DNA of 64,000 bases from Vibrio sp. PID17_43 (GCF_002608565.1 NZ_LIXM01000012.1:1-64000); one strand, 5' to 3'; shown: positions 36,454 through 46,592, numbered from the stretch's first letter. Made by a program: numbers and translations. Notes: generated from the letters alone by a model not told the origin.

Positions 36454-37362
36454 ATGGTTATGTTAACGAAAAAAGAGAATCTTCAAGCGGTCGAGCAATT
36501 TGCAGAAAGCCTAGAAGTTGAAGGTCGTAGCTTATGGCAAGATGCCCGCATCCGCTTTATGCGCAACAAAGCGGCAATGGTTAGCTTGTTTATCCTTACA
36601 TTGATGACCCTTGCGGTTATCTTCTTGCCGATGATGGCTTCTTACGCATTTGATGATACCGATTGGTACGCGATGCACGTTGGTCCAAACGCGGATCACT
36701 GGTTTGGTACGGACAGTTTAGGTCGTGATCTTTACGTTCGTACGCTGATTGGCGGCCGTATCTCTCTGATGGTCGGTGTTTTGGGTGCATTGGTTGCGGT
36801 TGTGATTGGTACGCTTTACGGTGCAGCTTCTGGCTTCATTGGCGGTAAAGTTGACCGTATCATGATGCGTATTCTTGAAATCCTATACGCCGTTCCGTTC
36901 ATGTTCCTGGTTATCGTGCTGGTAACATTCTTCGGCCGTAACATCGTTCTTATCTTCGTCGCTATCGGTGCTATCGCATGGCTAGATATGGCTCGTATCG
37001 TACGTGGTCAAACGCTAAGCCTACGTAGTAAAGAGTTTATTGAAGCGGCACACGTTTGTGGTGTGAGCAAGTGGAAGATCATCACTCGCCATATCGTGCC
37101 AAACGTACTGGGCATCGTAGCGGTTTACTCAACCCTACTTATCCCAAGCATGATTCTGACTGAATCATTCCTTTCATTCCTTGGTCTTGGTGTACAGGAA
37201 CCAATGACAAGTTGGGGCGCACTTCTACAAGAAGGTTCGCAAACAATGGAAGTGGCAATCTGGCAGCTGGCTTTCCCAGCAGCATTCATGGTTGTGACTC
37301 TATTCTGCTTCAACTACGTTGGTGACGGTCTGCGCGATGCGCTGGATCCAAAAGACAGATAA
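36454..37362 (+). CDS. oppC: Oligopeptide ABC transporter permease OppC
   Basis: A 302-residue permease with an N-terminal cytoplasmic extension, the DxFGTDSLGRDLYVR-type motif (seen as WFGTDSLGRDLYVRT) and the EAA loop SKEFIEAAHVCGVSKWKII. The ATG at 36454 has AGGGAAG before it; an ATG two codons later is possible. Nine bases after oppB. Confidence 0.96.
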   Translation: MVMLTKKENLQAVEQFAESLEVEGRSLWQDARIRFMRNKAAMVSLFILTLMTLAVIFLPMMASYAFDDTDWYAMHVGPNADHWFGTDSLGRDLYVRTLIGGRISLMVGVLGALVAVVIGTLYGAASGFIGGKVDRIMMRILEILYAVPFMFLVIVLVTFFGRNIVLIFVAIGAIAWLDMARIVRGQTLSLRSKEFIEAAHVCGVSKWKIITRHIVPNVLGIVAVYSTLLIPSMILTESFLSFLGLGVQEPMTSWGALLQEGSQTMEVAIWQLAFPAAFMVVTLFCFNYVGDGLRDALDPKDR

Positions 37363-37390
37363 TTAAAAAATAGAAAGAATAAAGGAAGCA

Positions 37391-38365
37391 ATGATGAGTT
37401 TATTAGATGTCAAAGATCTGCGCGTCGAATTTACCACGCAAGATGGTATCGTAACCGCAGTAAACGATTTGAACTTCGCTCTGAATCAAGGTGAGACACT
37501 AGGTATCGTAGGCGAGTCTGGTTCAGGTAAGTCACAAACTGTATTCGCGATCATGGGTCTACTGGCTAAGAACGGTATTATCTCTGGTAGCGCGAAATTT
37601 GAAGGTCGAGAAATCCTTAACCTTCCAGAAAAAGAGCTGAACAAGGTTCGTGCTGAACAGATCGCAATGATCTTCCAAGACCCGATGACGTCTCTTAACC
37701 CATACATGAAAGTCAGTGATCAGTTGATGGAAGTACTGATGCTGCACAAAGGTATGGGCAAAGCAGAAGCGTTCGAAGAGTCTGTTCGCATGCTTGAAGC
37801 GGTAAAAATCCCAGAAGCTCGTAAGCGTATCACCATGTACCCACACGAGTTCTCAGGCGGTATGCGTCAGCGTGTAATGATCGCAATGGCGCTGCTGTGT
37901 CGTCCAAAGCTGCTTATTGCGGATGAGCCAACGACGGCATTGGACGTAACGGTTCAAGCGCAGATCATGGACCTGCTGAACGAACTTAAATCTGAGTTCA
38001 ACACGGCAATCATCATGATCACGCATGATCTTGGTGTCGTAGCGGGTTCTTGTGACAAAGTACTTGTCATGTACGCGGGTCGTACCATGGAGTACGGCAC
38101 AGTGAACGAAATCTTCTACAACCCAAGTCACCCTTACGCGGAAGGTCTGTTGAAGGCTATCCCTCGTCTGGATACAGAAGGCGAGATTCTGCCAACGATT
38201 CCAGGCAATCCACCAAACTTGCTTCGCCTACCACCTGGCTGTCCTTACCAAGATCGCTGCCACCGTGTGATGGATCGTTGTAAACGTGAAGCACCAATTC
38301 TGACACCATTTGGTGATGGCCGTCAGCGTGCATGTTTTTCTGAATGGGAGGCTTGGAGCAAATGA
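37391..38365 (+). CDS. oppD: Oligopeptide ABC transporter ATPase OppD
   Basis: A 324-residue ABC ATPase with Walker A GESGSGKS, Q-loop FQDPMTSLNP, signature FSGGMRQR, Walker B LLIADEPTTALD and the H-loop THDLGVVAG. The C-terminal oligopeptide-transporter extension has CPYQDRCHRVMDRC, whose cysteines fit the Fe-S or metal-binding tail of this subfamily. The two adjacent ATGs at 37391/37394 follow AGGAAG. Confidence 0.96.
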   Translation: MMSLLDVKDLRVEFTTQDGIVTAVNDLNFALNQGETLGIVGESGSGKSQTVFAIMGLLAKNGIISGSAKFEGREILNLPEKELNKVRAEQIAMIFQDPMTSLNPYMKVSDQLMEVLMLHKGMGKAEAFEESVRMLEAVKIPEARKRITMYPHEFSGGMRQRVMIAMALLCRPKLLIADEPTTALDVTVQAQIMDLLNELKSEFNTAIIMITHDLGVVAGSCDKVLVMYAGRTMEYGTVNEIFYNPSHPYAEGLLKAIPRLDTEGEILPTIPGNPPNLLRLPPGCPYQDRCHRVMDRCKREAPILTPFGDGRQRACFSEWEAWSK

Positions 38366-39354
38366 GTACAGATAAAAAACTAATTCTGGATGTATCTGAT
38401 CTGAAAGTTCACTTCAGTATTGCATCAAAATCCGCATGGCCGTGGTCAAAGCCTTCCAGCCTAAAAGCAGTTGATGGCGTAAACGTACGCCTGTACGAAG
38501 GTGAAACGCTGGGGGTAGTAGGTGAGTCTGGCTGTGGTAAGTCGACGTTCGCTCGTGCCATTATCGGTCTAGTTGAAGCGACGGATGGCCAAGTAGTTTG
38601 GATGGGACAAGATCTCACCAAGATGAAAGAAGTGCAACGCCGTGAAACGCGCAAAGAAATCCAAATGATTTTCCAAGATCCTTTGGCTTCTTTGAACCCG
38701 CGTATGACAGTGGGCGACATCATCGCAGAGCCACTAGAAACGTTCTTCCCAGAACTGACTAAGCAAGAAGTGAAAGACCGCGTTAAAGAGATGATGGCGA
38801 AGGTAGGTCTACTGCCAAACGTTATCAACCGCTACCCACACGAGTTCTCTGGTGGTCAGTGTCAACGTATTGGTATTGCACGTGCCCTGATTTTAAAGCC
38901 TAAGATGGTCATCTGTGACGAACCGGTATCAGCACTGGACGTATCGATTCAGGCTCAGGTTGTTAACCTTCTGAAAGAGCTGCAAAAAGAGTTGGGTCTT
39001 TCACTGGTATTTATCGCGCACGATTTGTCAGTCGTGAAACACATCTCTGACCGTGTACTGGTTATGTACCTAGGTAACGCGGTTGAACTGGGGGAAGCGG
39101 AAGCGCTGTTTGCGGATCCAAAGCACCCATACACACGTGCATTGATGTCTGCTGTTCCGATCCCAGATCCGGAAATTGAACGCAGCAAGAAGATTCAGAT
39201 GTTAGAAGGTGATCTGCCTTCTCCAATCAGCCCACCATCGGGTTGTGTATTCCGTACTCGCTGTCCTCAAGCAACGGATGAGTGTGCAAAGACAAAACCA
39301 AATATCCAAGGTTCTGATATTCATGCAGTCTCTTGTTTGCACGTAGCGGTGTAA
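38362..39354 (+). CDS. oppF: Oligopeptide ABC transporter ATPase OppF
   Basis: A 330-residue ABC ATPase pairing with OppD. The ATG at 38362 overlaps the oppD stop (ATGA) and follows GGAG; a longer frame starting at 38344 lies inside oppD. Walker A GESGCGKS, Q-loop FQDPLASLNP, signature FSGGQCQR, Walker B MVICDEPVSALD and C-terminal cysteines GCVFRTRCPQATDEC are present. The 3' UTR that follows appears to be a small RNA. Confidence 0.96.
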   Translation: MSTDKKLILDVSDLKVHFSIASKSAWPWSKPSSLKAVDGVNVRLYEGETLGVVGESGCGKSTFARAIIGLVEATDGQVVWMGQDLTKMKEVQRRETRKEIQMIFQDPLASLNPRMTVGDIIAEPLETFFPELTKQEVKDRVKEMMAKVGLLPNVINRYPHEFSGGQCQRIGIARALILKPKMVICDEPVSALDVSIQAQVVNLLKELQKELGLSLVFIAHDLSVVKHISDRVLVMYLGNAVELGEAEALFADPKHPYTRALMSAVPIPDPEIERSKKIQMLEGDLPSPISPPSGCVFRTRCPQATDECAKTKPNIQGSDIHAVSCLHVAV

Positions 39355-39355
39355 T

Positions 39356-39413
39356 TAAATTCGGCCTGTGACGGGCTTAAGCGCGGCTCCTTTTATAGGG
39401 TTGCGCTTTTTTT
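39356..39413 (+). ncRNA. oppZ: Candidate OppZ 3'-UTR-derived small RNA
   Basis: The oppF 3' UTR is short, AT-poor and ends in a strong terminator (AAGCGC at 39379-39384 with GCGCTT at 39403-39408, inner pairs, seven Ts). In V. cholerae the opp 3' UTR is processed by RNase E into OppZ, which represses oppB onward. Here CTGTGACGG (39366-39374) could pair with the oppB leader at 35498-35506. The 5' end is a guess; no sequence comparison to V. cholerae OppZ was possible. Confidence 0.6.
39379..39413 (+). terminator. opp operon terminator
   Basis: An 11-bp stem with G-U pairs and a 10-base loop, followed by TTTTTTT at 39407-39413. Confidence 0.88.
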
Positions 39414-39546
39414 ATGCCTGCGATTTCTGTTTGCTTTGGTTCATTCAAAATTCTTGAACAAGATGGACTAAATGCTCGGATTCTAAGCTGTGCATGAATC
39501 TCTAATATACTTATATAGTTGAAAACAGAATATCAGGGGAGCAGCC

Positions 39547-40488
39547 ATGGGTAAGTTAGTTGAAGGTGTTTGGCACGATGTATGGTACGAAACAAAATCA
39601 AACGGTGGTAAGTTCGTTCGTGAAAACGCAGGTTTTCGCAACTGGATAAAGAACAAACCCGATGCGACGTTCCAGCCTGAGTCGGGTCGCTACCATTTAT
39701 ATGTTTCACTCGCTTGTCCGTGGGCGCATCGCACACTGATCTTCCGTAAACTCAAAGGCCTAGAAAAACACATCGATGTTACCGTGGTATGCCCAGATAT
39801 GCTAAGTGAAGGCTGGCAGATGTTACCAGAACCACTACTCGGCCACACCCGCATGCACCAAATCTACACTCAAGCCAAGTCCGATTACACAGGTCGCGTT
39901 ACCGTTCCTGTTCTATGGGATAAGAAGACCAATACGATTGTGTCGAATGAGTCCTCAGAGATCATCCGCATGTTCAACTCTGAGTTTAACGACCTAACGG
40001 GCAATCATGACGATTACTACCCAGGGAAACTTCAGAGCGTGATAGATGAATGGAACGACTACATTTATCCGAACATCAATAATGGTGTGTACCGTTGTGG
40101 TTTTGCAACCACGCAAGATGCGTACGAGGAAGCGTTTGACTCTCTCTTTGCTGCGTTAGATAAAGTCGACGTACATTTGGCTACGCATCGCTACTTGGCA
40201 GGTAATCAAATCACTGAGGCAGATTGGCGTTTGTTTACGACGCTTGTGCGTTTTGATGCCGTGTACGTAGGCCATTTCAAGTGTAATAAACAGCGTATTG
40301 CCGATTACCCAAACATACAGGGCTATTTGAAAGAGTTGTACCAAGTAGAAGGGGTGGCAGAGACAACCGACTTCTATCATATAAAGCGTCATTATTACTT
40401 TAGCCACACTGGTATTAATCCAACTCAGATTGTGCCCAAAGGTCCAGATTTGGATTTAGAGTCGTCGCATGGTCGAGAATCTATCTAA
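39547..40488 (+). CDS. Glutathionyl-hydroquinone reductase (Xi-class GST)
   Basis: A 313-residue protein of the YqjG/ECM4 group that removes glutathione from glutathionyl-hydroquinones. The active Cys is in SLACPWAHRTLI; the Xi-class pattern continues with VVCPDMLSEGW, VPVLWDKKTNTIVSNESSEIIRM and the C-terminal helical GST domain with YLAGNQITEADWRLFTTLVRFD. Cytoplasmic, single gene; ribosome site CAGGGGAGC precedes the ATG. Confidence 0.9.
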   Translation: MGKLVEGVWHDVWYETKSNGGKFVRENAGFRNWIKNKPDATFQPESGRYHLYVSLACPWAHRTLIFRKLKGLEKHIDVTVVCPDMLSEGWQMLPEPLLGHTRMHQIYTQAKSDYTGRVTVPVLWDKKTNTIVSNESSEIIRMFNSEFNDLTGNHDDYYPGKLQSVIDEWNDYIYPNINNGVYRCGFATTQDAYEEAFDSLFAALDKVDVHLATHRYLAGNQITEADWRLFTTLVRFDAVYVGHFKCNKQRIADYPNIQGYLKELYQVEGVAETTDFYHIKRHYYFSHTGINPTQIVPKGPDLDLESSHGRESI

Positions 40489-40503
40489 GTTTGAAACCTC
40501 TGA

Positions 40504-40538
40504 GAAGCGCCAATTGATGTGGCGCTTTTCTTTTTTCT
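40504..40538 (+). terminator. Terminator after the hydroquinone reductase gene
   Basis: AGCGCCA (40506-40512) pairs with TGGCGCT (40520-40526), then a T-rich tail. Confidence 0.85.
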
Positions 40539-40621
40539 CAATATCTTCTCACCATCACAGCTTCTTCCTACCGATAACATAAACTAATGATATAACAACC
40601 GATCTTGAACTGAGGTGGGGT

Positions 40622-41896
40622 ATGGATATCAATGAGTTCGTCAGTGGTGAGCACCTTATTTGGAATCTGCTCATTGCTTTGTTACTCGGTGCGATCGTAG
40701 GTACTCAGCGTGGTTGGGTGATGCGCAATAGTGTGGAAGGGAGCCGTGTTGCGGGGATTCGGACTTTTTCACTGGTAGGTTTACTTGGTGGATTGGTTGG
40801 GATACTCGCGGAGCGCTATTCTCCCTTATTGCTTGGGTTTGCTCTGATTGCGCTTGTGGTGCTGGCCTGTATTGCTTTTGTCATCCAACAGAAGAAGAGT
40901 GAAGACATCAGTATTACTGGTGTTGTAAGCCTTCTCATCACTTTTGTTTTAGGTAGCCTCGCTGTCTTCGGTGATATAGTACTTGCGGCAGCAGCAGCAG
41001 TGATCACCGCGATTGTGTTGGATAATAAAAAAGAACTTCACCAAGCCCTGCAGCGGTTGCAAGAGTATGAATTGGATGCCGCTTTGCGTTTGCTACTGAT
41101 TTCAATTGTTCTACTGCCATTGCTTCCAAACCAAGCCTATGGCCCTTGGAAAGCCCTCAACCCCTATGAGATTTGGTGGATGGTGGTATTGATTGCCAGT
41201 ATCTCTTTTGTCGGCTATTTCGCGATTAAAATTGGTGGTGCGAAGCGAGGTATTTTGTTTACCTCGGTTTTTGCAGGCTTGAGCTCTTCTACTGCGTTAA
41301 CCCTGCAGTTTTCTCACCTCTCTCGTGAGCAAGCCAATATAAGCCCGCTATTGGCGAGTGGAATTTTACTTAGCTGTGGCACGATGTTTCCACGTTTACT
41401 AATTGTCTTATCGGTGATTAATCCTCAATTAGTGGCACTGCTTTGGCCGATTGTGATTGCGATGATGGTTGCACTGTACTTACCCGCATGGTGGATTTGG
41501 CGTAAGAGTGACGTCGAGAAAGTGGAACAGTCCAATAAGCAGACCAACCCATTAGCGCTCCAATCTGCGTTATTATTTGGTGTCGTACTCGCCGTGATCA
41601 TGTTGCTCTCCCATGCGCTTTCAGGTTGGTTAGGTAACACGGGGGTATTAATTTTGGCCGCCTTGTCGGGGATCACTGATGTTGATGCCATCTCATTGGC
41701 GCTCGGGCGTCAAAGTACGCAGACGTTGAGTGTTACTACTGCCGCTCTGGGAATTTTGATTGCCGCTTCCGTTAATACCATTGTGAAGATGGGGATGGTG
41801 GTGGCGATTGGAGATAAAGCGTTGTGGTCTAAAGTTGCGCCTGTTATGACTGGGTGTGTGCTGTTAGGTGCCAGTTTGTTCTTTGCTTTTTACTGA
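40622..41896 (+). CDS. MgtC/SapB N-domain and DUF4010 membrane protein
   Basis: A 424-residue protein with about twelve hydrophobic segments. The first 150 residues resemble the MgtC/SapB domain (LLGAIVGTQRGW, RVAGIRTFSLVGLLGGLVG). The rest matches the DUF4010 pattern, with FAGLSSSTALTLQFSHLS and AALSGITDVDAISLALGRQ. The role is unknown; MgtC domains in other proteins affect Mg2+ and acid adaptation, but this fused type is uncharacterised. GAGGTGG precedes the ATG. Its end is convergent with pta. Confidence 0.82.
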   Translation: MDINEFVSGEHLIWNLLIALLLGAIVGTQRGWVMRNSVEGSRVAGIRTFSLVGLLGGLVGILAERYSPLLLGFALIALVVLACIAFVIQQKKSEDISITGVVSLLITFVLGSLAVFGDIVLAAAAAVITAIVLDNKKELHQALQRLQEYELDAALRLLLISIVLLPLLPNQAYGPWKALNPYEIWWMVVLIASISFVGYFAIKIGGAKRGILFTSVFAGLSSSTALTLQFSHLSREQANISPLLASGILLSCGTMFPRLLIVLSVINPQLVALLWPIVIAMMVALYLPAWWIWRKSDVEKVEQSNKQTNPLALQSALLFGVVLAVIMLLSHALSGWLGNTGVLILAALSGITDVDAISLALGRQSTQTLSVTTAALGILIAASVNTIVKMGMVVAIGDKALWSKVAPVMTGCVLLGASLFFAFY

Positions 41897-41908
41897 TTCG
41901 AAAATAAA

Positions 41909-41938
41909 AAAAACCCTCGCAATCGCAAGGGTTTTGAA
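41909..41938. terminator. Bidirectional terminator between the DUF4010 gene and pta
   Basis: AAACCCT (41911-41917) pairs with AGGGTTT (41928-41934). The minus strand has eight Ts and the plus strand four, so it mainly ends ackA-pta. Confidence 0.82.
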
Positions 41939-41958
41939 TTTATTGGGAAGCGAGGTTA

Positions 41959-44124
41959 TTAGTTAACCACTTTCTCACGAGCTTGATCAGCTTGATCCGC
42001 CTGGATCGCAGTTAGAGCAACGGTGTACACGATATCGTCTACTAGTGCACCACGAGATAGGTCGTTTACAGGCTTACGCATGCCCTGAAGCATTGGACCG
42101 ATAGATACTAGATCTGCAGAACGCTGTACCGCTTTGTAAGTCGTGTTACCCGTGTTTAGGTCTGGGAATACGAATACTGTCGCTTTACCTGCAACTGGAG
42201 AGTTTGGCGCTTTAGAAGCCGCAACGTTTTCCATGATAGCCGCATCGTACTGCAGAGGACCGTCGATGATGAGATCTGGACGTTTCTCTTGAGCAATCTT
42301 AGTGGCTTCACGTACTTTATCTACGTCTGCACCCTTACCAGATTCACCAGTAGAGTAAGAGATCATCGCTACACGTGGTTCAATACCGAATGCTGCAGCA
42401 GAATCTGCAGATTGGATAGCGATTTCAGCGAGCTGTTCTGCCGTTGGATCTGGGTTGATCGCACAGTCACCGTAAACCAGTACTTGGTCAGGTAATAGCA
42501 TGAAGAATACAGATGATACGATAGACGCATCAGGTGCAGTCTTGATGATTTGGAACGGAGGAACGATGGTGTTTGCTGTTGTGTGAACCGCACCAGAAAC
42601 GAGACCGTCAACTTCGTCGTTCTCAAGCATCATTGTGCCTAGGAATACTGAATCTTGTAGCTTCTCACGAGCAACAACTTCAGTCATGCCTTTCGCGCCA
42701 CGTAGCTCAACTAGACGAGCAACGTAGTTTTCTCGAACTTCATCAGAGTTGATGATCGTTACACCAGCACCTAACTCAACGCCTTGTTGTGCTGCAACGC
42801 GACGGATTTCTTCAGGGTTACCTAGAAGCACACATTCCGCGATGCCACGCTCAGCACAGATAGCCGCCGCTTTCACTGTACGTGGCTCATCGCCTTCAGG
42901 AAGAACGATACGCTTAGCCGCTTTACGAGCAAACTCAGTTAGTTGGTAACGGAATGCTGGTGGGCTTAGACGACGAGATTTCTCAGTACCTTCTGTCATT
43001 GACTCGATCCAGTTACCGTCGATGTGACCCGCAACATGCTCGTTGATGAACTCGATACGCTCTTTATCGTCAGCTGGCACTTCTAGGCTGAAGCTTTGCA
43101 GGTTCAGAGAAGTCTGCCAAGTGTTTCCTTGCGCTTTGAAGATTGGTAAACCAGTATCAAATGCTGGCTTACATAGGCCTTCAATCTCTTTAGGGATATC
43201 GTAACCGCCAGTCAGAAGAACTGCGCCGATTTCAACACCGTTCATTGCCGCAAGTGCCGCTGCAACGATAACGTCTGGGCGATCTGCTGAAGTAACAAGT
43301 AGAGAACCTGGTTTGAAGTGCTCAATCATGTTTGGCAGAGAACGTGCACAGAACGTGATGCTCTTAATACGACGAGTCGCGATGTCACCTTCATTGATGA
43401 TGGCAGCGTTTAGGTGCTGAGCCATGTCAACAGCACGAGTAGCGATTAGATCGATGCTCCATGGCACACAACCTAGTACACGAATTGGAGAAGTGTTGAA
43501 GATTTCCATCACTTTCATTTCGTTTTGCTTCGCGCTATCTGCATCATCAAAGATTTCAGATAGGTCAGGACGAGTACGACCAGCTTCATCAACAGGTGCG
43601 TTTAGCTTGTTGATGATAACGCCAGAGATGTTCTTGTTCTTAGTACCACCGAAGTTAGAACATGCTACTTCGATGCGTTCTTTAAGCTGGGCAGGGTTAT
43701 CGGTGCCAGGCGTCGCAACAAGAACGATTTCCGCACCGAGTGTTGCTGCGATTTCTGCGTTCACTTGGTTAGCGAATGGGTGCTTACGAGTCGGTACTAG
43801 ACCTTCGATAAGTGTTACGTCAGCATCTTTGTTGATTTGGTTGTAACGCTCAACAATAGTTTCTAGCAGTTCGTCCATGTTGTCGTTACCGATTAGGCTT
43901 TCAGCAACAGACATCGCTAATGGATGACCGATCTTCATATCGCTGTTGTAGCCAACGATAGTTGAAGTTAGATCAGGTTGATCACCGCCAGAACGTGGCT
44001 GTGCAATTGGTTTGTAGAAAGAAACCTTAACGCCTTTGCGCTCCATTGCGCGAAGAACACCCATGCTTACGCTAGTTAGACCAACACCAGCACTTGCAGG
44101 GATAAGCATAATAGTACGAGACAT
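41959..44124 (-). CDS. pta: Phosphate acetyltransferase
   Basis: Interconverts acetyl-CoA and acetyl phosphate. Start [20 protein letters not shown] at 44124 matches the E. coli N-terminus and gives 721 residues (E. coli 714); the frame is open 13 codons further. The N-terminal DRTGG-like P-loop region, the central regulatory domain and the C-terminal catalytic PTA_PTB domain (from about 390, with [20 protein letters not shown] and the [16 protein letters not shown] segment) are all present. It is downstream of ackA with 133 bases that hold a strong palindrome. Codon bias is high. Confidence 0.96.
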   Translation of the reverse strand: MSRTIMLIPASAGVGLTSVSMGVLRAMERKGVKVSFYKPIAQPRSGGDQPDLTSTIVGYNSDMKIGHPLAMSVAESLIGNDNMDELLETIVERYNQINKDADVTLIEGLVPTRKHPFANQVNAEIAATLGAEIVLVATPGTDNPAQLKERIEVACSNFGGTKNKNISGVIINKLNAPVDEAGRTRPDLSEIFDDADSAKQNEMKVMEIFNTSPIRVLGCVPWSIDLIATRAVDMAQHLNAAIINEGDIATRRIKSITFCARSLPNMIEHFKPGSLLVTSADRPDVIVAAALAAMNGVEIGAVLLTGGYDIPKEIEGLCKPAFDTGLPIFKAQGNTWQTSLNLQSFSLEVPADDKERIEFINEHVAGHIDGNWIESMTEGTEKSRRLSPPAFRYQLTEFARKAAKRIVLPEGDEPRTVKAAAICAERGIAECVLLGNPEEIRRVAAQQGVELGAGVTIINSDEVRENYVARLVELRGAKGMTEVVAREKLQDSVFLGTMMLENDEVDGLVSGAVHTTANTIVPPFQIIKTAPDASIVSSVFFMLLPDQVLVYGDCAINPDPTAEQLAEIAIQSADSAAAFGIEPRVAMISYSTGESGKGADVDKVREATKIAQEKRPDLIIDGPLQYDAAIMENVAASKAPNSPVAGKATVFVFPDLNTGNTTYKAVQRSADLVSIGPMLQGMRKPVNDLSRGALVDDIVYTVALTAIQADQADQAREKVVN

Positions 44125-44222
44125 TCGTAGAGTACCTTTAGCTATTGGGGGATAAAAGCTCAATTCTTATTCCATGAGGTTCAGAGAATAGGAGTTGAGC
44201 CCTAATGAATTCTTTGGAAGAA

Positions 44223-44252
44223 AAACTGGCTAGCCGATCGGCTAGCCAGTTT
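44223..44252 (-). terminator. 30-bp perfect palindrome between ackA and pta
   Basis: AAACTGGCTAGCCGA (44223-44237) and its complement (44238-44252) form a perfect dyad. In RNA the inner GATC would be the loop. On the minus strand it is followed by TTTTTC, so it can act as a partial terminator that sets the ackA:pta ratio, or as an mRNA stabiliser. Confidence 0.7.
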
Positions 44253-44257
44253 AATCA

Positions 44258-45454
44258 TTAAAGACCTGCTAGACGTGCAGTGTCTTCAGCGATAACTAGC
44301 TCTTCGTTAGTAGAGATAACCATTGCTGGGATACGGCTGTTTGCAGTAGTGATAGTACCTTCACCACCGAAACGCGCTTTAAGGTTAGCTTCACCATCAA
44401 CTTCGATGCCGAAGATAGCTAGACGGTTAAGAACCATTTCACGGATAGGGCCAGAGTTCTCACCGATACCGCCAGTGAAAGTGATTGCGTCTAGACGACC
44501 TTCCATAGAAGCTGTGTAACCTGCTACGTATTTAGCTAGACGGTGACAGAACACATCCATTGCACGCGTTGCTTCTTCTTTCTCACCGTAGTGGTCTTCA
44601 ACGAAACGACAGTCAGAAGTCACTTCAGTTAGACCAGCAAGACCAGACTCTTTAGTTAGCATGTTGTTGATTTGCTCAACAGAGTAACCTAGAGCGTCGT
44701 GCAGGTGGAAGATGATAGCAGGGTCGATATCGCCACAACGAGTACCCATTACTAGGCCTTCAAGAGGAGTTAGACCCATAGAAGTGTCTACAGATTTACC
44801 GTTCTTGATTGCACATACAGAAGCGCCATTACCTAGGTGACAGTTGATGATGTTTACTTCTTCAACAGGCTTGTCTAGTAGGTTAGCAACTTCACGAGTG
44901 ATGAATAGGTGTGAAGTACCGTGCATGCCGTAGCGACGGATGCCGTGCTCTTTGTATAGGTTGTATGGAAGAGCGTATAGGTAAGACTCTTCTGGCATTG
45001 TTTGGTGGAATGCCGTGTCAAATACTGCAACGTTCTTAAGCTCTGGGAAGTTGTGCTTAGCAGCTTCGATACCGATTAGGTGAGCTGGGTTGTGAAGCGG
45101 TGCGAAAGTCGCAGCGTCTTTGATACCTTTAAGAACTTCATCACAGATAAGAGCTGATTGAGTGAAGTGCTCGCCACCGTGTACGATACGATGACCGATA
45201 GCGCCAAGGTTAGCTTTAAGCTCTGGCTTAGAAGCAAGAATAGTTTCAACCATGAACGCTAGAGCTTCTTCGTGAGCTGCGCCTGCGCCTAGTTGAGCTT
45301 CGTGCTTGCCATCCAATTTCCATTTGATGCGAGCTTCTGGAAGGTGAAGACACTCAGCAAGACCGGTTAGATGCTCTGCACCTGTTTCCGCATCAACAAT
45401 AGCGAACTTAAGAGAAGAACTACCACAGTTTAAAACTAAAACTAGCTTAGACAT
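44258..45454 (-). CDS. ackA: Acetate kinase
   Basis: Makes acetate and ATP from acetyl phosphate and ADP. The 398-residue ASKHA-fold protein begins [20 protein letters not shown], with [44 protein letters not shown] and [10 protein letters not shown] motifs containing the catalytic Arg and Asp. First gene of ackA-pta. Highly biased codons. Confidence 0.97.
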   Translation of the reverse strand: MSKLVLVLNCGSSSLKFAIVDAETGAEHLTGLAECLHLPEARIKWKLDGKHEAQLGAGAAHEEALAFMVETILASKPELKANLGAIGHRIVHGGEHFTQSALICDEVLKGIKDAATFAPLHNPAHLIGIEAAKHNFPELKNVAVFDTAFHQTMPEESYLYALPYNLYKEHGIRRYGMHGTSHLFITREVANLLDKPVEEVNIINCHLGNGASVCAIKNGKSVDTSMGLTPLEGLVMGTRCGDIDPAIIFHLHDALGYSVEQINNMLTKESGLAGLTEVTSDCRFVEDHYGEKEEATRAMDVFCHRLAKYVAGYTASMEGRLDAITFTGGIGENSGPIREMVLNRLAIFGIEVDGEANLKARFGGEGTITTANSRIPAMVISTNEELVIAEDTARLAGL

Positions 45455-45798
45455 GTATGACTACCTGTTATTCGTCTGATAAAAATCAGTTAAGGATGAA
45501 AATTAATCACAAGAATAGACGATAGCAGCGAGGCTGCGTACTATTCCTGGTCAAAAATTGTTCTAAATCCATATAAAGAAATAGTGATGAACCCATTCAT
45601 CACTAAGCAGCGATCCGTGCAGATAGGTCATCTCGGAGTTGCTTAAATTGTAAATAACGGCAACAATGAGATTGAGGGTCTGCAAAGGATAGCGATAATG
45701 GGCAATGATAACAAAAATATTTTGAAAGAATATTAACTTTCATCAATTTTTTGCGCCTTCAGTTGATATGTTCAACTATTTTTTAGTGAGAGAGTGGT
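45455..45798. promoter_or_regulatory. ackA/yfbV divergent control region with 10-bp hairpin
   Basis: A 344-base gap. A perfect inverted repeat TAGTGATGAA (45582-45591), CCCA loop, TTCATCACTA (45596-45605) lies about 130 bases before ackA. Read on the minus strand it is followed by TTTCTTTATAT, so it could be a leader attenuator or stabiliser. No gene is visible. Confidence 0.5.
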
Positions 45799-46251
45799 AT
45801 GAGTAATAAAGTCGGATTGTTCCATAGCCTGAAAGATGGTCAAATTTACATGGAGATCTGGCCGGTTCGCAAAGAGCTGAACGCCATTTTTCCCGAACAA
45901 CGCATTATCAAGGCTACGCGTTTTGGTATTAAGGTGATGCCAGCGGTGGCGGCGATCAGCGTACTTACTCAAATGGCTTTTAATAATTACGATGCGCTAC
46001 CTCAAGCCATTGTGGTTGCACTGTTTGCGGTCAGTATGCCGCTACAAGGTATGTGGTGGTTAGGAAGCCGTTCTAATACCAAGCTTCCACCAACATTAGC
46101 GTCTTGGTATCGTGAGTTGCATCAGAAGATCGTTGAAACTGGCTTCGCACTGGAGCCTGCAAAAGCGAAACCTAGATATAAAGAACTGGCTGTGATTTTG
46201 AACCGCGCGTTCCGTCAGTTAGACAAAAGCGCATTGGAGCGTTGGCTCTAA
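45799..46251 (+). CDS. yfbV: UPF0208/DUF412 membrane protein YfbV
   Basis: A 150-residue protein with two central membrane helices (about 45-90) between cytoplasmic ends. The family starts with [19 protein letters not shown] and ends with [20 protein letters not shown]. In E. coli, YfbV helps keep the Ter macrodomain separate from its neighbours; whether it does so in Vibrio is not shown. The yfbV/ackA divergent pair is the same as in E. coli. Confidence 0.92.
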   Translation: MSNKVGLFHSLKDGQIYMEIWPVRKELNAIFPEQRIIKATRFGIKVMPAVAAISVLTQMAFNNYDALPQAIVVALFAVSMPLQGMWWLGSRSNTKLPPTLASWYRELHQKIVETGFALEPAKAKPRYKELAVILNRAFRQLDKSALERWL

Positions 46252-46282
46252 TTCGTCAATTTTTAAATGTAACCCTTGTGAG

Positions 46283-46314
46283 AATGGAGTGAGTGTTAAG
46301 CCACTCCATTTTTT
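46283..46314 (+). terminator. yfbV terminator
   Basis: AATGGAGTG (46283-46291) pairs with CACTCCATT (46302-46310), then a T run. Confidence 0.87.
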
Positions 46315-46592
46315 ATCAAGCTATTTGGCTTTAACGGCTTATCTTGCTCGTTCCAACACTTTTCTTTTCCTCTTCTACTTCATACGTTGTGCGCAAAAAA
46401 TAGCGACTGCGCGATCACAAATGTTGCCTTGATGTTAACTCTGCCTTTTCTTTTCTAAAAAATCACGGTAATAATGACAAAGAGATGCACAAAAAATGCA
46501 CAAATAATCAAGCTGTTCTCTTATGGTTCTGGAGGGTGTTTCGGCACTTTTAAGGCGCTCGGGCAGCAAGGATGAAGACACATCAAGGAGTC
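46315..46592 (+). promoter_or_regulatory. Promoter region of the ABC importer operon
   Basis: About 280 bases without a gene. Two direct copies of ATGCACAAA (46485-46493 and 46496-46504) are spaced 11 bases, one helical turn, which could be an operator. The ribosome site AGGAG lies just before the ATG at 46593. Confidence 0.35.
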
